A stretch of DNA of 64,000 bases from Tectiglobus sp965247245. Its GTDB lineage: Bacteria > Pseudomonadota > Alphaproteobacteria > Rhizobiales > Hyphomicrobiaceae. Under the pieces are notes generated by a model. That model ran no database searches, had not been told where the DNA came from, and was given only the letters and a program-made list of their open reading frames with translations. The DNA lies in contig CBDFGV010000003.1 in the NCBI GenBank assembly GCA_965247245.1, positions 1,364,001 through 1,428,000 on the forward strand, written 5' to 3'. Positions within the stretch are counted from its first letter, which is position 1, and each line of letters starts with the position of its first letter. The position numbers were made by a program, and so were the translations under genes. Positions 1 through 10,100 of the stretch are shown piece after piece.

Positions 1-488
1 CTGCCTGGCAGCATCGTCCGCAAAGCAAGGGCTGGGTGCGGACACGATCTTCCGATCCGTTCCAGGCACCCGAAATCCAACCCAACTACCTCAATGACGA
101 GAGCGATCGTCGCGTAACAATCGAGGCCATGAAACTTGCCCGCAAGCTGATGCACACGGAAGCCATGCGCCCCTACTTTGATGGTGAAGTCTATCCTGGT
201 GCGGATCTCCAGACAGACGAGGAGCTATTGGAAGGCGCACGACGTTGGGGCAACACGACCTACCACGTTATGGGAACCTGCCGCATGGGCCCTGCGTCTG
301 ATCCGACATCAGTTGTTGATGATCAGCTGCGCGTGCGCGGCCTCGATGGTCTTCGGGTGATCGACGCATCCATCATGCCGACCATGCTGTCAGCCAACCT
401 CAACGCAGCAGCGATGATGATCGGTGAAAAGGGTTCTGATCTGGTTCTGGGCAAAGCAGCCATGGAACCAATCATCGTGCCGGACTAG
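1..488 (+). CDS. GMC-family oxidoreductase (choline dehydrogenase-like), 3' end only
   Basis: The reading frame is already open at the left edge, so only the C-terminal part (about 160 residues) is present. It carries the C-terminal GMC signature: YHVMGTCRMG with the active-site His, then VIDASIMPT and an SANLNAAAMMIGEK segment holding the second catalytic residue (Asn) of this FAD family. An upstream in-frame stretch reading like 'RPQSKGWVR' matches the conserved region before the substrate-binding domain, so the GTG at 36 is internal rather than a start. GMC enzymes oxidise alcohols such as choline or other primary alcohols with FAD. The substrate cannot be told from this fragment. Confidence 0.9.
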   Translation, partial: AWQHRPQSKGWVRTRSSDPFQAPEIQPNYLNDESDRRVTIEAMKLARKLMHTEAMRPYFDGEVYPGADLQTDEELLEGARRWGNTTYHVMGTCRMGPASDPTSVVDDQLRVRGLDGLRVIDASIMPTMLSANLNAAAMMIGEKGSDLVLGKAAMEPIIVPD

Positions 489-545
489 AGCCCGCTGACC
501 TTCCCACGGCAGCGCCGGTCATTCCCTGACCGTCGGGTTGAACAG

Positions 546-577
546 AAAAACGCCGCCGGATTCATCATCCAGCGGCG
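546..577 (-). terminator. Rho-independent terminator of clpS-clpA
   Basis: Inverted repeat of 11 bp with one mismatch (551-561 against 567-577) around a 5-nt loop. On the minus strand it is followed at once by a run of five T (546-550 read as A on plus). It lies about 45 bp beyond the clpA stop and ends that minus-strand unit. The GMC gene ends on the other side, so it may also stop opposing transcripts. Confidence 0.75.
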
Positions 578-623
578 CATTGTCATGAAACCAAACAGCC
601 TCGAAGTAGAGACTATACAGTCT

Positions 624-3095
624 CTATTCGCTTCGCTTAGACTTTCGCGGCGGCACGCTTGGCACCGCGCCGTTGTTACCCTTCGAACTTCGCGACTTGC
701 GTTCCTTGGGGCCTGGTAGGGCCTTCCGGGGTTCAGCCTCGATCAGGGCCTTTTCGCCGTTGTCATCAGACTCATCTCCGTCCTCATCGTCTTCGGACTT
801 CGACTTGCGCTTAGGATCAGCCGGGAAGAACTCGAAGCCAAGCTTCGTATCCATGCCATCCTTTTCGACGATGACCTTGACCGCGCCACCATGCTCAAGC
901 TTGCCGAACAGCAACTCTTCTGCCAATGGCTTCTTGATATGCTCCTGGATGGTCCGCGCCAATGGCCGTGCACCGTACTTCTCGTCGTACCCCTTGTCGG
1001 CCAACCACTGCGCGGCCTCCTGAGTCAGTTCGATGGTGACGCTACGATCGGCCAATTGCGCTTCCAGTTGGAAGATGAACTTCTCAACAACCTTCTGGAT
1101 GACTTCGGCAGGCAGACCAGAGAACGGAACAATAGCATCCAAGCGGTTGCGGAATTCCGGCGAGAACATTCGGTTCACAGCGTCCGTGTCTTCACCTTCA
1201 CGACGGTCACGATTGAAGCCCATCGGCGGCTTGGCCATATCGGAGGCCCCGGCGTTCGATGTCATGATCAACACAACGTTGCGGAAGTCGATCTGCTTTC
1301 CGTTGTGGTCGGTCAGCTTACCGTGATCCATGATCTGCAACAGAATGTTGAACAGATCAGGATGCGCCTTCTCGATTTCATCGAGCAACAACACGCAGTG
1401 CGGATGTTGGTCAACGCCATCGGTCAGCAGACCGCCCTGATCAAATCCAACGTAACCTGGCGGCGCACCAATCAGCCGTGAGACCGTGTGCTTTTCCATG
1501 TACTCGGACATGTCGAAGCGCAGCAGCTCAACGCCCATCAATGATGCAAGTTGCTTAGCGACCTCGGTCTTACCAACACCGGTCGGGCCCGTGAACAAGT
1601 AGCAGCCAATGGGCTTTTCAGGCTCGCGCAATCCGGCACGAGACAGCTTGATCGCCGACGTGAGATTGTCGATGGCCTTGTCCTGACCAAATACCATCCG
1701 CTTCATATCGCGGTCGAGATTGGACAGAAGTTCGGCGTCCGACTTGGTCACCGTCTTTGGCGGGATACGTGCCATCGTCGCGACAGTCGCTTCAACATCC
1801 TTGGTAGAAATACGCTTCTTACGCTTGGACGCCTCAACGAGCATCTGCGACGCGCCGGTCTCATCGATCACATCGATCGCCTTGTCCGGCAGCTTGCGGT
1901 CGTTGATGTATTTGGCTGACAGCTCCACCGCAGCACGGATCGCTTCGTTAGAGTACTTGAGCTTGTGATAATCCTCGAAGTAAGGCTTCAGGCCCTTAAG
2001 GATTTCCACCGCATCTTCGAGTGTCGGCTCATTGACGTCGATCTTCTGGAAACGGCGAACCAATGCCCGATCTTTTTCGAAGTGTTGGCGATATTCCTTG
2101 TAAGTCGTCGAACCGATGCAACGCAGCGTTCCTGACTGCAGCGCAGGCTTCAGCAGGTTTGATGCATCCATTGCACCACCGGATGTCGCGCCAGCGCCAA
2201 TCACCGTATGAATCTCGTCGATGAACAAGATCGCACCTTCGTGGTTCTCGATCTCCTTCATCACCGCTTTAAGGCGTTCTTCGAAATCACCGCGATAGCG
2301 CGTACCGGCTAGTAGAGCGCCCATATCAAGCGCAAAGATGGTGCACTCGCTGAGCACTTCGGGAACTTCGCTCTTGATGATCTTGCGCGCCAGGCCTTCA
2401 GCGATGGCCGTCTTGCCGACGCCCGGATCGCCAACCAACAGCGGATTGTTCTTCTGACGCCGGCAAAGAACCTGAATGGTGCGCAGCACTTCGGACTCGC
2501 GTCCAATCAACGGATCAATCTTGCCGTCACGCGCCTTGGCGTTGAGGTCAACGCAGTAGGTATTTAGCGCATCAGCTGCGCGCTTTTCGCCACCTTCTTC
2601 ATCCCCAGCGCCATCTTCCTCCGCCCCCCGCACAGTGCGCGGTTCGGTCATGCCTGGACGCTTGGCAATACCGTGGCTGATATACTGTACGGCATCGAAG
2701 CGGGTCATATCCTGCTCTTGCAGGAAGAACGCTGCGTGGCTCTCGCGCTCTGCAAATATTGCAACCAGCACATTCGCGCCGGTCACTTCCTCACGACCTG
2801 ACGACTGCACGTGTACAACCGCGCGATGAATCACACGCTGAACACCGGTTGTCGGGGTCGCTTCAGAGACACCATCGACCTCAAGCAATCCGAACTCGCC
2901 ATCGATATAGTCAGTTAGGCGCTGCCTCAGGGCATTAAGATCCACTGCACAGGCTTTCAGAACACCTTGCGCGTCACGGTCATCGATAAGAGCCAATAGC
3001 AAATGCTCAAGCGTTGCATATTCGTGGCTACGCTCGTTTGCGAACTCCAGTGCACGATGAAGTGTGTTTTCTAGGCTTTGTGAAAAAGAAGGCAC
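624..3095 (-). CDS. clpA: ClpA, ATPase subunit of the ClpAP protease
   Basis: AAA+ unfoldase that feeds substrates into ClpP; cytoplasmic. The 823 residues show a Clp N-domain (about 1-150), ATPase 1 with Walker A at 222-230 (GDPGVGKTA) and Walker B ILFIDE near 289-294, and ATPase 2 with Walker A 503-510 and Walker B near 568-573. A short M-G-F at about 625-627 sits where E. coli ClpA has its ClpP-contacting IGL loop. The gene follows clpS by 6 bp on the same strand. Unusual: residues 759-823 form a charged low-complexity tail (an acidic Asp/Glu block, then Lys/Arg/Ser/Pro) beyond the usual ClpA end. Identification is secure; the role of the tail is unknown. Confidence 0.97.
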   Translation of the reverse strand: MPSFSQSLENTLHRALEFANERSHEYATLEHLLLALIDDRDAQGVLKACAVDLNALRQRLTDYIDGEFGLLEVDGVSEATPTTGVQRVIHRAVVHVQSSGREEVTGANVLVAIFAERESHAAFFLQEQDMTRFDAVQYISHGIAKRPGMTEPRTVRGAEEDGAGDEEGGEKRAADALNTYCVDLNAKARDGKIDPLIGRESEVLRTIQVLCRRQKNNPLLVGDPGVGKTAIAEGLARKIIKSEVPEVLSECTIFALDMGALLAGTRYRGDFEERLKAVMKEIENHEGAILFIDEIHTVIGAGATSGGAMDASNLLKPALQSGTLRCIGSTTYKEYRQHFEKDRALVRRFQKIDVNEPTLEDAVEILKGLKPYFEDYHKLKYSNEAIRAAVELSAKYINDRKLPDKAIDVIDETGASQMLVEASKRKKRISTKDVEATVATMARIPPKTVTKSDAELLSNLDRDMKRMVFGQDKAIDNLTSAIKLSRAGLREPEKPIGCYLFTGPTGVGKTEVAKQLASLMGVELLRFDMSEYMEKHTVSRLIGAPPGYVGFDQGGLLTDGVDQHPHCVLLLDEIEKAHPDLFNILLQIMDHGKLTDHNGKQIDFRNVVLIMTSNAGASDMAKPPMGFNRDRREGEDTDAVNRMFSPEFRNRLDAIVPFSGLPAEVIQKVVEKFIFQLEAQLADRSVTIELTQEAAQWLADKGYDEKYGARPLARTIQEHIKKPLAEELLFGKLEHGGAVKVIVEKDGMDTKLGFEFFPADPKRKSKSEDDEDGDESDDNGEKALIEAEPRKALPGPKERKSRSSKGNNGAVPSVPPRKSKRSE

Positions 3096-3101
3096 GGTTG
3101 G

Positions 3102-3434
3102 TTACTCTTTCTCCATTGTACACTGCAGCGGATGTCCATGCTGCCTTGAAAAGTCGATGACCTGCGTGACCTTCGTCTCGGCCACTTCGTACGTGTAGAC
3201 ACCGCAAACTCCCACACCTTTTTGGTGAACTTGCAGCATAATTCGGGTCGCGTCTTCACGGCCCTTGTTGAAATATTTCTCTAAGACGTGGACGACAAAC
3301 TCCATCGGAGTGTAATCGTCGTTCAGAAGTAGGACTTTATAAAGACTAGGCTTCTTGGTCTTTGGCCTGGTCTTGGTGACGACACCCGTCTTGCCATCTG
3401 AGCCATCATCGCGGTCTTCATCGTCGTCAGACAT
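3102..3434 (-). CDS. clpS: ClpS, N-end-rule adaptor of ClpA
   Basis: 110-residue adaptor that binds N-degron substrates and hands them to ClpA. The core LLLNDDYTPMEFVV and the HQKGVGVCGVYTYEVAETK segment are diagnostic. The ATG at 3434 gives the usual family length, with a short acidic N-terminal arm (SDDDEDRDD) that is typical of the region threaded into ClpA. The frame stays open upstream to a TTG at 3638, adding 68 residues of acidic sequence, but this has no family support and no good ribosome-binding site. Six bases separate its stop from clpA, so the two are co-transcribed. Confidence 0.95.
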   Translation of the reverse strand: MSDDDEDRDDGSDGKTGVVTKTRPKTKKPSLYKVLLLNDDYTPMEFVVHVLEKYFNKGREDATRIMLQVHQKGVGVCGVYTYEVAETKVTQVIDFSRQHGHPLQCTMEKE

Positions 3435-4078
3435 TGTAATCTGCACGGCTGTTACAGCAATAGCGCTCAGGATCTCCGACGATACACTCGCCGGCTCAAC
3501 ACCATTATCAAAGGTGTCGGGTGAGGTGTCATCCTCCCAAGCTTGCTCGCAATGATCATTCTCTTGGATCATCATTCCAGATCTTCCGGCCGATTCCTCA
3601 GCATTCTTGTCCGTGTAACTTGTGAGTGCAACGCCCAAATGGGCCTCAAGGCACTACAAGACATCATTCAACCATCGACAACAGGAGCCTGTGGAAGGAA
3701 GACCGAATAGGCCAGTTATCACGCATTCCCCCGACAATATATCTAACGGATACAAGATAAGTGTTGCCGAACCGAACTTCCAGGCCCCCAGAACCTGCAC
3801 AACGCCACTTTTCTACCGTGCCGAGGCTGCACCTGTCTCTGGCTCTCTGTCAATTCCGCACCGATTGATTGCATTTGAAGTAAATCCTTAACGGCGCTTA
3901 ATCCATTCTGCTGCATACTGATCCAGTGCTGCAAAGCAGACCGAGAAACGCCGCAAATCGGCCCGAAAAGTCTGTTTTCTGCATAATTGCCAAAGGGAAG
4001 GCATCAACAGTCATATCGTCGATCCAATCCACCACAAGGCGGTGGCACGGATCGACCAATAAAAATCGGGGCAGCCAC
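3435..4078. other. Intergenic region between divergent clpS and the carboxypeptidase gene
   Basis: About 640 bp that must hold the divergent promoters of clpS-clpA and the D-alanyl-D-alanine carboxypeptidase. Open frames here are extensions of the flanking genes and show no recognisable protein. I saw no convincing hairpin, RNA gene or consensus promoter. Confidence 0.4.
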
Positions 4079-5608
4079 TTGGCCTACCGTTCAACAATCA
4101 GACGGGGCACAACCTGGTGCATGTTTGCGTTGGCCATGCTGCCATTCGCGTTCGCCAGTGCCGCCAGTCCTGCGCTAGCCCAAGTGCTGGGCAAGCGGGC
4201 AAGCTTTGTTGTAGATGCGAATACAGGACGCATCCTGCACGCTGACGGGGCTGAGCAGCGGAGATATCCGGCATCACTCACGAAGATGATGACACTCTAC
4301 CTTGTCTTTGAGCGCCTCGAGGATGGCCGGCTAACCTACAACACCAAGATCACTGCATCTCCACGCGCATCTGCTCAACCACCATCCAAGATTGGCTTAA
4401 AGGTCGGCGATCAAATTACCGTGTCACAGGCCATTCGGGCGCTTGTGACCAAGTCAGCCAACGATGTGGCGACAGCCGTTGCTGAACATATTGGCGGCAG
4501 CGAGTATGCCTTTGCGCGCCTGATGACAAATAAGGCCAAGCTGCTCGGCATGAAGAACACGGTTTTTCGCAATGCCTCGGGCCTGCCGGATCGCAAACAG
4601 TTCACAACCGCGCGCGATATGGCCAAGCTTGCGATCAGACTGCAGGATCATTTCCCTAAGCAGTTCCGTCATTTCAAGACCCGCACCTTTCGCTATAAGA
4701 AACGTGTCTACCGCAATCACAATGTTCTGCTTGGTCGTTATCGCGGCGTAAACGGTATCAAGACGGGCTACACGCGCGCCTCAGGATTCAATCTCGTCAC
4801 ATCGCTGCAAGATGATCGACGCTACGTTGTCGCCGTGGTGATGGGCGGACGCACCGGTAAGTCACGGAATGCGATCATGCGGCGTCTGCTCGGCAAGCAC
4901 GTGAGGACTGCCTCGCGGCGGCGCACGCGCAGACCCGATGTTCGCATTGCCCTTAGAACTCGGCCGCGCCCAGCCGTTCGCAGACGACCAGTTCCGGCAC
5001 CTTTGCGTAAGACCTTAGCCGCGAACGTTGCGGCCAAGAAGCCGGCGGTCAAATCCAGGCGGCAGGTGCCCAGGTATCGGGTCGACGTCGCCAAAGTCCG
5101 CTCAATCGACATACGAACACGCGTCGGATCCCTCAGGCAGGGCCCCCGCGTCGTCAGACAGGAAGAACCACGGACACAGGGCCTGCCCGCAGCCGTTCGG
5201 AACTTCATGATTGGTCAGGTTGCCGAGCCGTCACTGCTGCGGGCACCCAGACAAGTCTCGAGGCAGGTTACGAGACGACCCATCGAGTTTGGTTCTCGTA
5301 CAACCGGCCCAATACCAGCAAGCCAGCGTGTTGCAGGACTGCGGCCATCAACGTTTGCGACCCAGCCCTTCGAAATCCAGGTTGGCGCTTACGTCACCGC
5401 TGAAGACGCCAGTCGCCAGCTTGCCAATGTCCGCCAATTGGCACCAGACATTCTGGCTGGCGCACACCCTTTGACAGTTCCGGTCAATCGCGGTGCACGG
5501 CGCATGTTCCGCGCCCGCTTTGCAGGTTTTGACTCGAATACAGCCAAAGAGACCTGCAGTGCCATGCAAAAACGCGCGATCCAGTGTTTCGTCGCACGCG
5601 CGCAGTAA
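4079..5608 (+). CDS. Secreted D-alanyl-D-alanine carboxypeptidase with C-terminal SPOR domain
   Basis: Penicillin-binding protein of the S11 family (PBP5/6 type) that trims the terminal D-Ala of peptidoglycan in the periplasm. Counted from a TTG at 4079, it has a signal peptide (basic n-region, hydrophobic core, ASPALA cleavage site). Catalytic motifs are SLTK (S66, K69), SAN (126-128) and KTG (228-230). A long Arg/Pro-rich linker leads to a SPOR domain (about 430-509, starting PFEIQVGAYV), which binds denuded septal glycan. The TTG is preferred over the ATG at 4121 because it supplies the positive n-region; an in-frame TTG/ATG further upstream is possible. It is divergent from clpS. Confidence 0.92.
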   Translation: MAYRSTIRRGTTWCMFALAMLPFAFASAASPALAQVLGKRASFVVDANTGRILHADGAEQRRYPASLTKMMTLYLVFERLEDGRLTYNTKITASPRASAQPPSKIGLKVGDQITVSQAIRALVTKSANDVATAVAEHIGGSEYAFARLMTNKAKLLGMKNTVFRNASGLPDRKQFTTARDMAKLAIRLQDHFPKQFRHFKTRTFRYKKRVYRNHNVLLGRYRGVNGIKTGYTRASGFNLVTSLQDDRRYVVAVVMGGRTGKSRNAIMRRLLGKHVRTASRRRTRRPDVRIALRTRPRPAVRRRPVPAPLRKTLAANVAAKKPAVKSRRQVPRYRVDVAKVRSIDIRTRVGSLRQGPRVVRQEEPRTQGLPAAVRNFMIGQVAEPSLLRAPRQVSRQVTRRPIEFGSRTTGPIPASQRVAGLRPSTFATQPFEIQVGAYVTAEDASRQLANVRQLAPDILAGAHPLTVPVNRGARRMFRARFAGFDSNTAKETCSAMQKRAIQCFVARAQ

Positions 5609-5654
5609 TCACCTAGTCGATAGATTTTCGAGCTCTTCGACTTAGGCTAAGGGC

Positions 5655-6335
5655 TCAGAGGCCGAGCAAGAGATCCTTGGCCTCGTTGATCTTGGTGGCC
5701 AGATAACTTGAGCCGCCACGATCCGGATGCAGCTTTTTCATCAGTTCTCGATGCGCGCGCCGAATATCATCATGTGATGCGTTCGATTTAACGCCAAGGA
5801 TTTCGCGAGCCTCCTCAATCGTCATCCGGCCACCAGCACCGGTCTCGCCTTCGGCCCGCGCCATATCTTCCCGCCAGGTCGGGTGAATCCTGTCCAGATA
5901 GGCTTCCAACAGTTGCGCAGACTGCGGATCCTCAAATCTGCAGTCCTGCCACAGCAATGCCAATTCGGCCGGTGCCATGGACTCGATATCTCGACCGGCA
6001 AACACGCCCTTGAGAACAGTGCCCCGCATCGCACCACTATCGATGTCCAGCTCCATTTCCAGATGCGACGTCCGCACCTGAGAGGTTTGCCCCGCTGGTG
6101 ATTGCGGAGACAGTTGTGGCTGACGGCGAAACAACAACCAAAACGCGTACATCGCGAGTGGAACGGCGTAACCGAGCGCCCCTCGAACAGCCAGTGCAGC
6201 GGCAATCGCCAGTAGAATGGTGCCGGCCGCCAAGCGCAACTGGCGCGCGACTTGACCAGCGTTGGCCGTGGCAAACGAATGAATCAACAGCAACAGGATC
6301 ACAAGCGCGGCAAAACCAAGGAGTAGCGCATGCAT
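5655..6335 (-). CDS. Membrane-anchored J-domain protein
   Basis: 226 residues. Two hydrophobic segments (about 2-22 and 36-69) anchor it in the membrane. A middle helical region (about 93-160) leads to a C-terminal J domain (171-226) with HPD at 203-205, the tripeptide that stimulates DnaK ATPase. The layout resembles DjlA or Tim14-like co-chaperones, with the J domain at the very end. It lies 17 bp downstream of the VWA gene on the same strand, so the two are probably one operon. Client proteins are unknown. Confidence 0.85.
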   Translation of the reverse strand: MHALLLGFAALVILLLLIHSFATANAGQVARQLRLAAGTILLAIAAALAVRGALGYAVPLAMYAFWLLFRRQPQLSPQSPAGQTSQVRTSHLEMELDIDSGAMRGTVLKGVFAGRDIESMAPAELALLWQDCRFEDPQSAQLLEAYLDRIHPTWREDMARAEGETGAGGRMTIEEAREILGVKSNASHDDIRRAHRELMKKLHPDRGGSSYLATKINEAKDLLLGL

Positions 6336-6352
6336 GTGATTGCCCGTCCTGT

Positions 6353-7144
6353 TTACTTCATTTGCTCAATGAGCAATCGCGCACCCTTGCCACGCGACGT
6401 GCCACTCAAATCAGCCAGTGCCGCGCGACCACCAGCAGCATAAACCGCAACTGCGGACAGTAACTCGCGCAGTTGTGCGGCTGAACCATGATCAAACCTG
6501 CAATGGGCACCTTTCGTCAATCGCGCAATCTCTTTGAATGCCCTTGTTGCATCCGGGTCAGAGCCTTCCTGGAATAGGAAAACCGGAACGCCTAGCAGTG
6601 CTAGTTCGCCAGCCCGCCCGCAAAGCAGATCGACATCCTCTTCCATGGAGTCACCGACATAGACCAAAGCGTTGACCTTGCGGCTTTCGGTTTCGTTGCG
6701 CACATGGGACAGGATTTTTCTGATCTGCGTGAAGCCTCCCGCACATCGTACGCTGGTCATCAACCGCGCAAGCGCATCCGGGTCAGACACCCACTTCGAT
6801 GCGCGGCATTCACCGGCACCACGAAAATAGATCAGTTGTACATCCAGGCCACCAACCGATTTCACGGTCTGAAACATCTCAGCTTGTAAGCCGAGGGCAA
6901 GATCCCAGGTCGCTTCCCGGCTCATCGTGGCATCCATAGCAAACACCAACCGCCCCCGCCCTGCGGTAGCAGCAGGCGTTGCCGTTCTCATTTGGGCGAT
7001 AAACCGTGCGACGTCCTCATCCTGGGATACGGCAGCATTTGCATCCTGCTGCTGCACAACCGGTTTGGAAGCTTCCTGCTCCGGAACCTGGGATCGGGCC
7101 TCAACAGGATCTTGGTCTTTGCTCGTCGGTTTTCTCATAACCAT
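6353..7144 (-). CDS. VWA-domain protein
   Basis: 263 residues with a polar Gln/Ala-rich N-terminus (1-60) followed by a von Willebrand A fold. The first metal-site motif is DATMS (71-75, matching DxSxS), and a later YVGDSMEEDVD segment fits the third metal-site loop. No signal peptide is evident, so it is probably cytoplasmic. VWA proteins mediate metal-dependent protein contacts; the partner is unknown. The adjacent J-domain membrane protein is the obvious candidate partner, an inference from position only. The ribosome-binding site is weak. Confidence 0.8.
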   Translation of the reverse strand: MVMRKPTSKDQDPVEARSQVPEQEASKPVVQQQDANAAVSQDEDVARFIAQMRTATPAATAGRGRLVFAMDATMSREATWDLALGLQAEMFQTVKSVGGLDVQLIYFRGAGECRASKWVSDPDALARLMTSVRCAGGFTQIRKILSHVRNETESRKVNALVYVGDSMEEDVDLLCGRAGELALLGVPVFLFQEGSDPDATRAFKEIARLTKGAHCRFDHGSAAQLRELLSAVAVYAAGGRAALADLSGTSRGKGARLLIEQMK

Positions 7145-7184
7145 TGCTCATACGCGCCGCACAAACTTGTGTTGCCTAACCTTA

Positions 7185-10100
7185 TTACAGACTGAGCAGT
7201 TCGACATTACCACCAGTCGCGGTAATGTTATTCGAAATCACACGCTCACACGCAAACCGCGCTACATAGTTTGGTCCGCCCGCTTTCGGACCGGTGCCCG
7301 ACAAGCCTATGCCACCAAACGGTTGCACACCGACAACGGCGCCAATTTGATTACGGTTCACATAGGTATTGCCAACCTTGGTCCGCTTCACGATTTCGTC
7401 GACCGTACTCTCAATCCGGCTATGAATACCAAGTGTCAGACCGGAACCGCTGTCCTGGATCGCCGAACAGACCTTGTCCAGATTGGATTGGGCATAGCGG
7501 ACGACATGCAGGATCGGGCCAAATGTCTCTCTTTCCAAATCCTTGATCGAACCAATTTCAAAAATCGCCGGCGTGACATAGGTTCCAAGATGGCAGTGAT
7601 CCGGCAACCGCAAGTCCACTAAGGTTTTCGCGTTTCGGTACATGTTCGCTTTGTGGGCATCGAGTGCATCCTGGGCTGCCACGTCGATCACCGGGCCGAC
7701 ATCTGTGGCATAATCCATCGGATCACCGAGATGCAAAACGTCCGTTGCACCAACCAGCATCTCAATCATCTTGTCTGCAACATCATCTTGCAAGAACAGG
7801 ACGCGTGTTGCCGAACACCTTTGGCCGGCGCTGTCGAACGCTGATTGTATGACATCGCGCGTTACTTGTTCCGGCAGGGCAGACGAGTCCGCGATCATCG
7901 CATTGATACCGCCAGTCTCGGCAATAAACGGAATGATCTCGCCCCGTCGATCCACCAGAGCGCGTTGAATCCGCCAGGCTGTTTCGTTAGAGCCAGTGAA
8001 GGCCACGCCACGCACGCGCGGATCTGACACCAGTGCGGCGCCGACGCTGCCATCACCCGGCAGCAACTGAAGTACATCGCGCGGCAGACCAGCCTCATAG
8101 AACAACTGTGTAGCGGCAAACGCTGTCAGCGGCGTTTGCTCAGCCGGCTTTGCAAGAACACAATTACCCGCCGCGAGGGCACCTGCGATCTGCCCGGTGA
8201 AGATCGCCAGCGGGAAATTCCAGGGAGAAATACATGCGAAGGGCCCGCGACCGGTCAGTTCATAGAGATTGGTTTCACCAGTCACACCCTTGAGGTTTTG
8301 CGGCTCACCGAACAAACGTCGTGCTTCGATAGCGTAGTAGCGCAGAAAGTCGACCGCCTCGCGCACATCACCCAGCGCGTTCTCTAGCGTCTTGCCGGCT
8401 TCGCGCACAATGATCGCCATCAGCCGCTCACGGTTGCGCTCGTAAAGATCGGCACACGCCTCCAGTAGCTGCCCACGATGCGCACCGTCTGTCTCGTCCC
8501 AATGGACTTGGCCAGCCTCGGCAGCCGCCAGCGCGCGATCGACATCCTCGGTCGTGCAGTTGACAACGCGGCCAAGTCGTTGCCGCCTGTCGTGCGGACA
8601 GAAAACATACTCGCCAGTCTCGGCTTCAGGTTTCCTTTCACCGGAAATCAGAGGATGCGCATCAAAACCATCCTTCAGAGCTGCACCCATACGGGCCACG
8701 AGATCACCGCGCACAGTAGCTTCTGCCAGCGCTAGACCAAGACTGTTTCGGCGGTCATCGCCAAACAAGGCCGGTGGCCGAGGCAGTTCCGGTTTTCGCT
8801 CAGCAGCACTCACCTGACGCTCTTCCTCAGCGCGCTGTAGCGGGTCTGCAACCAGCTGCTCGACCGGCAACTCCTCGTCAGACAGACGATTAACGAACGA
8901 CGTGTTGGCGCCATTCTCCAACAGCCGTCTGACCAGATAGGCGAGAAGGTCTTCGTGCTCACCAACAGGCGCGTAAATGCGACAGGGCTGGCTGACGGCA
9001 GTATCAGCAAGGACCTGATCGTAAAGCGCGTCGCCCATGCCATGCAGGCGCTGAAACTCGAATTCAGCATCGCGCCCTGCGACCGCAATCGCAGACAGCG
9101 TCTGAGCATTGTGAGTTGCAAACTGTGGGTAGAACGCGTCGCGATCGTTCAACATGAAACGCGCACAAGCGAGATACGAAACATCCGTATGGAGCTTACG
9201 CGTAAAGACCGGATAGTCCGGCAGGCCTTGCTCTTGCGCCCACTTGATCTCGCTATCCCAGTAGGCGCCCTTGACGAGCCTGACGGGGATCTTCTTCTCC
9301 GTTTGATGAGCCATGCGGCGCAGCCAGCGAAGCACGGGAATAGCGCGCTTGGAATAGGCCTGGACCGCCAGTCCTAGGCCGTTCCATCCCTGGAATTCAG
9401 CATCGTTCAGCAGCTTCCCGAACAAACCAAGCAGCACATCCAAGCGATCCTGCTCTTCAGCATCAATCGTCAATCCCAAGCCATTGTTGCGGGCCAGGCG
9501 CATGAGCTCAAGCAGTCTCGGCATCAACTCCTTGTCAAGCAAGTCTTCCTTGCCGGCCTCGACGCGTGGATGCAGAGCGGTCAGCTTGATCGAAACACTC
9601 GGACGATGAAAAATCGCATCCGCACCCTTTTCGAACAACGGACCGTTCGCGCGGGCCACGGCTTCGATGGCACCGAGATAGCGCGCATAATAGCGCTCGG
9701 CATCCGGCATCGTCATGGCAGCTTCGCCGAGCATATCGTAGGAATATCGATAGCCCTTGGATGTATCGGCCCGCGCCCGCTTCAAAGCGTCTTGGATGGT
9801 GCGCCCGAGGACGAACTGATCCCCCATCATACGCATCGCTTGCCGTAGGGCCTGGCGCACAACCGGTTCGCTCGCCCCTTTGAGAAGGCTGTTGATCAAA
9901 CCAGTCGGGCTCTCTTCACCCTTGGTTTTTCCAAGATTGACGATCCGGCCGGTGAGCAACAACCCCCACGTCGAGGCGTTGACCAGCAAGGACCCAGAAT
10001 TTCCAAGATGTTGTTCCCAGCGCCCGCTACCGATCTTGTCTGCGATCAACGCGTCAGCTGTGGCCGAATCAGGGATGCGCAGCAAAGCTTCGGCCAAGCA

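Noticed and set aside
36..488. GTG at 36 as a gene start
   Set aside because: The upstream bases continue the same GMC family pattern, so the gene begins outside the window.
3435..3638. 68-residue N-terminal extension of ClpS
   Set aside because: Starts at TTG without ribosome site and exceeds the known family length; the ATG at 3434 gives a normal ClpS.
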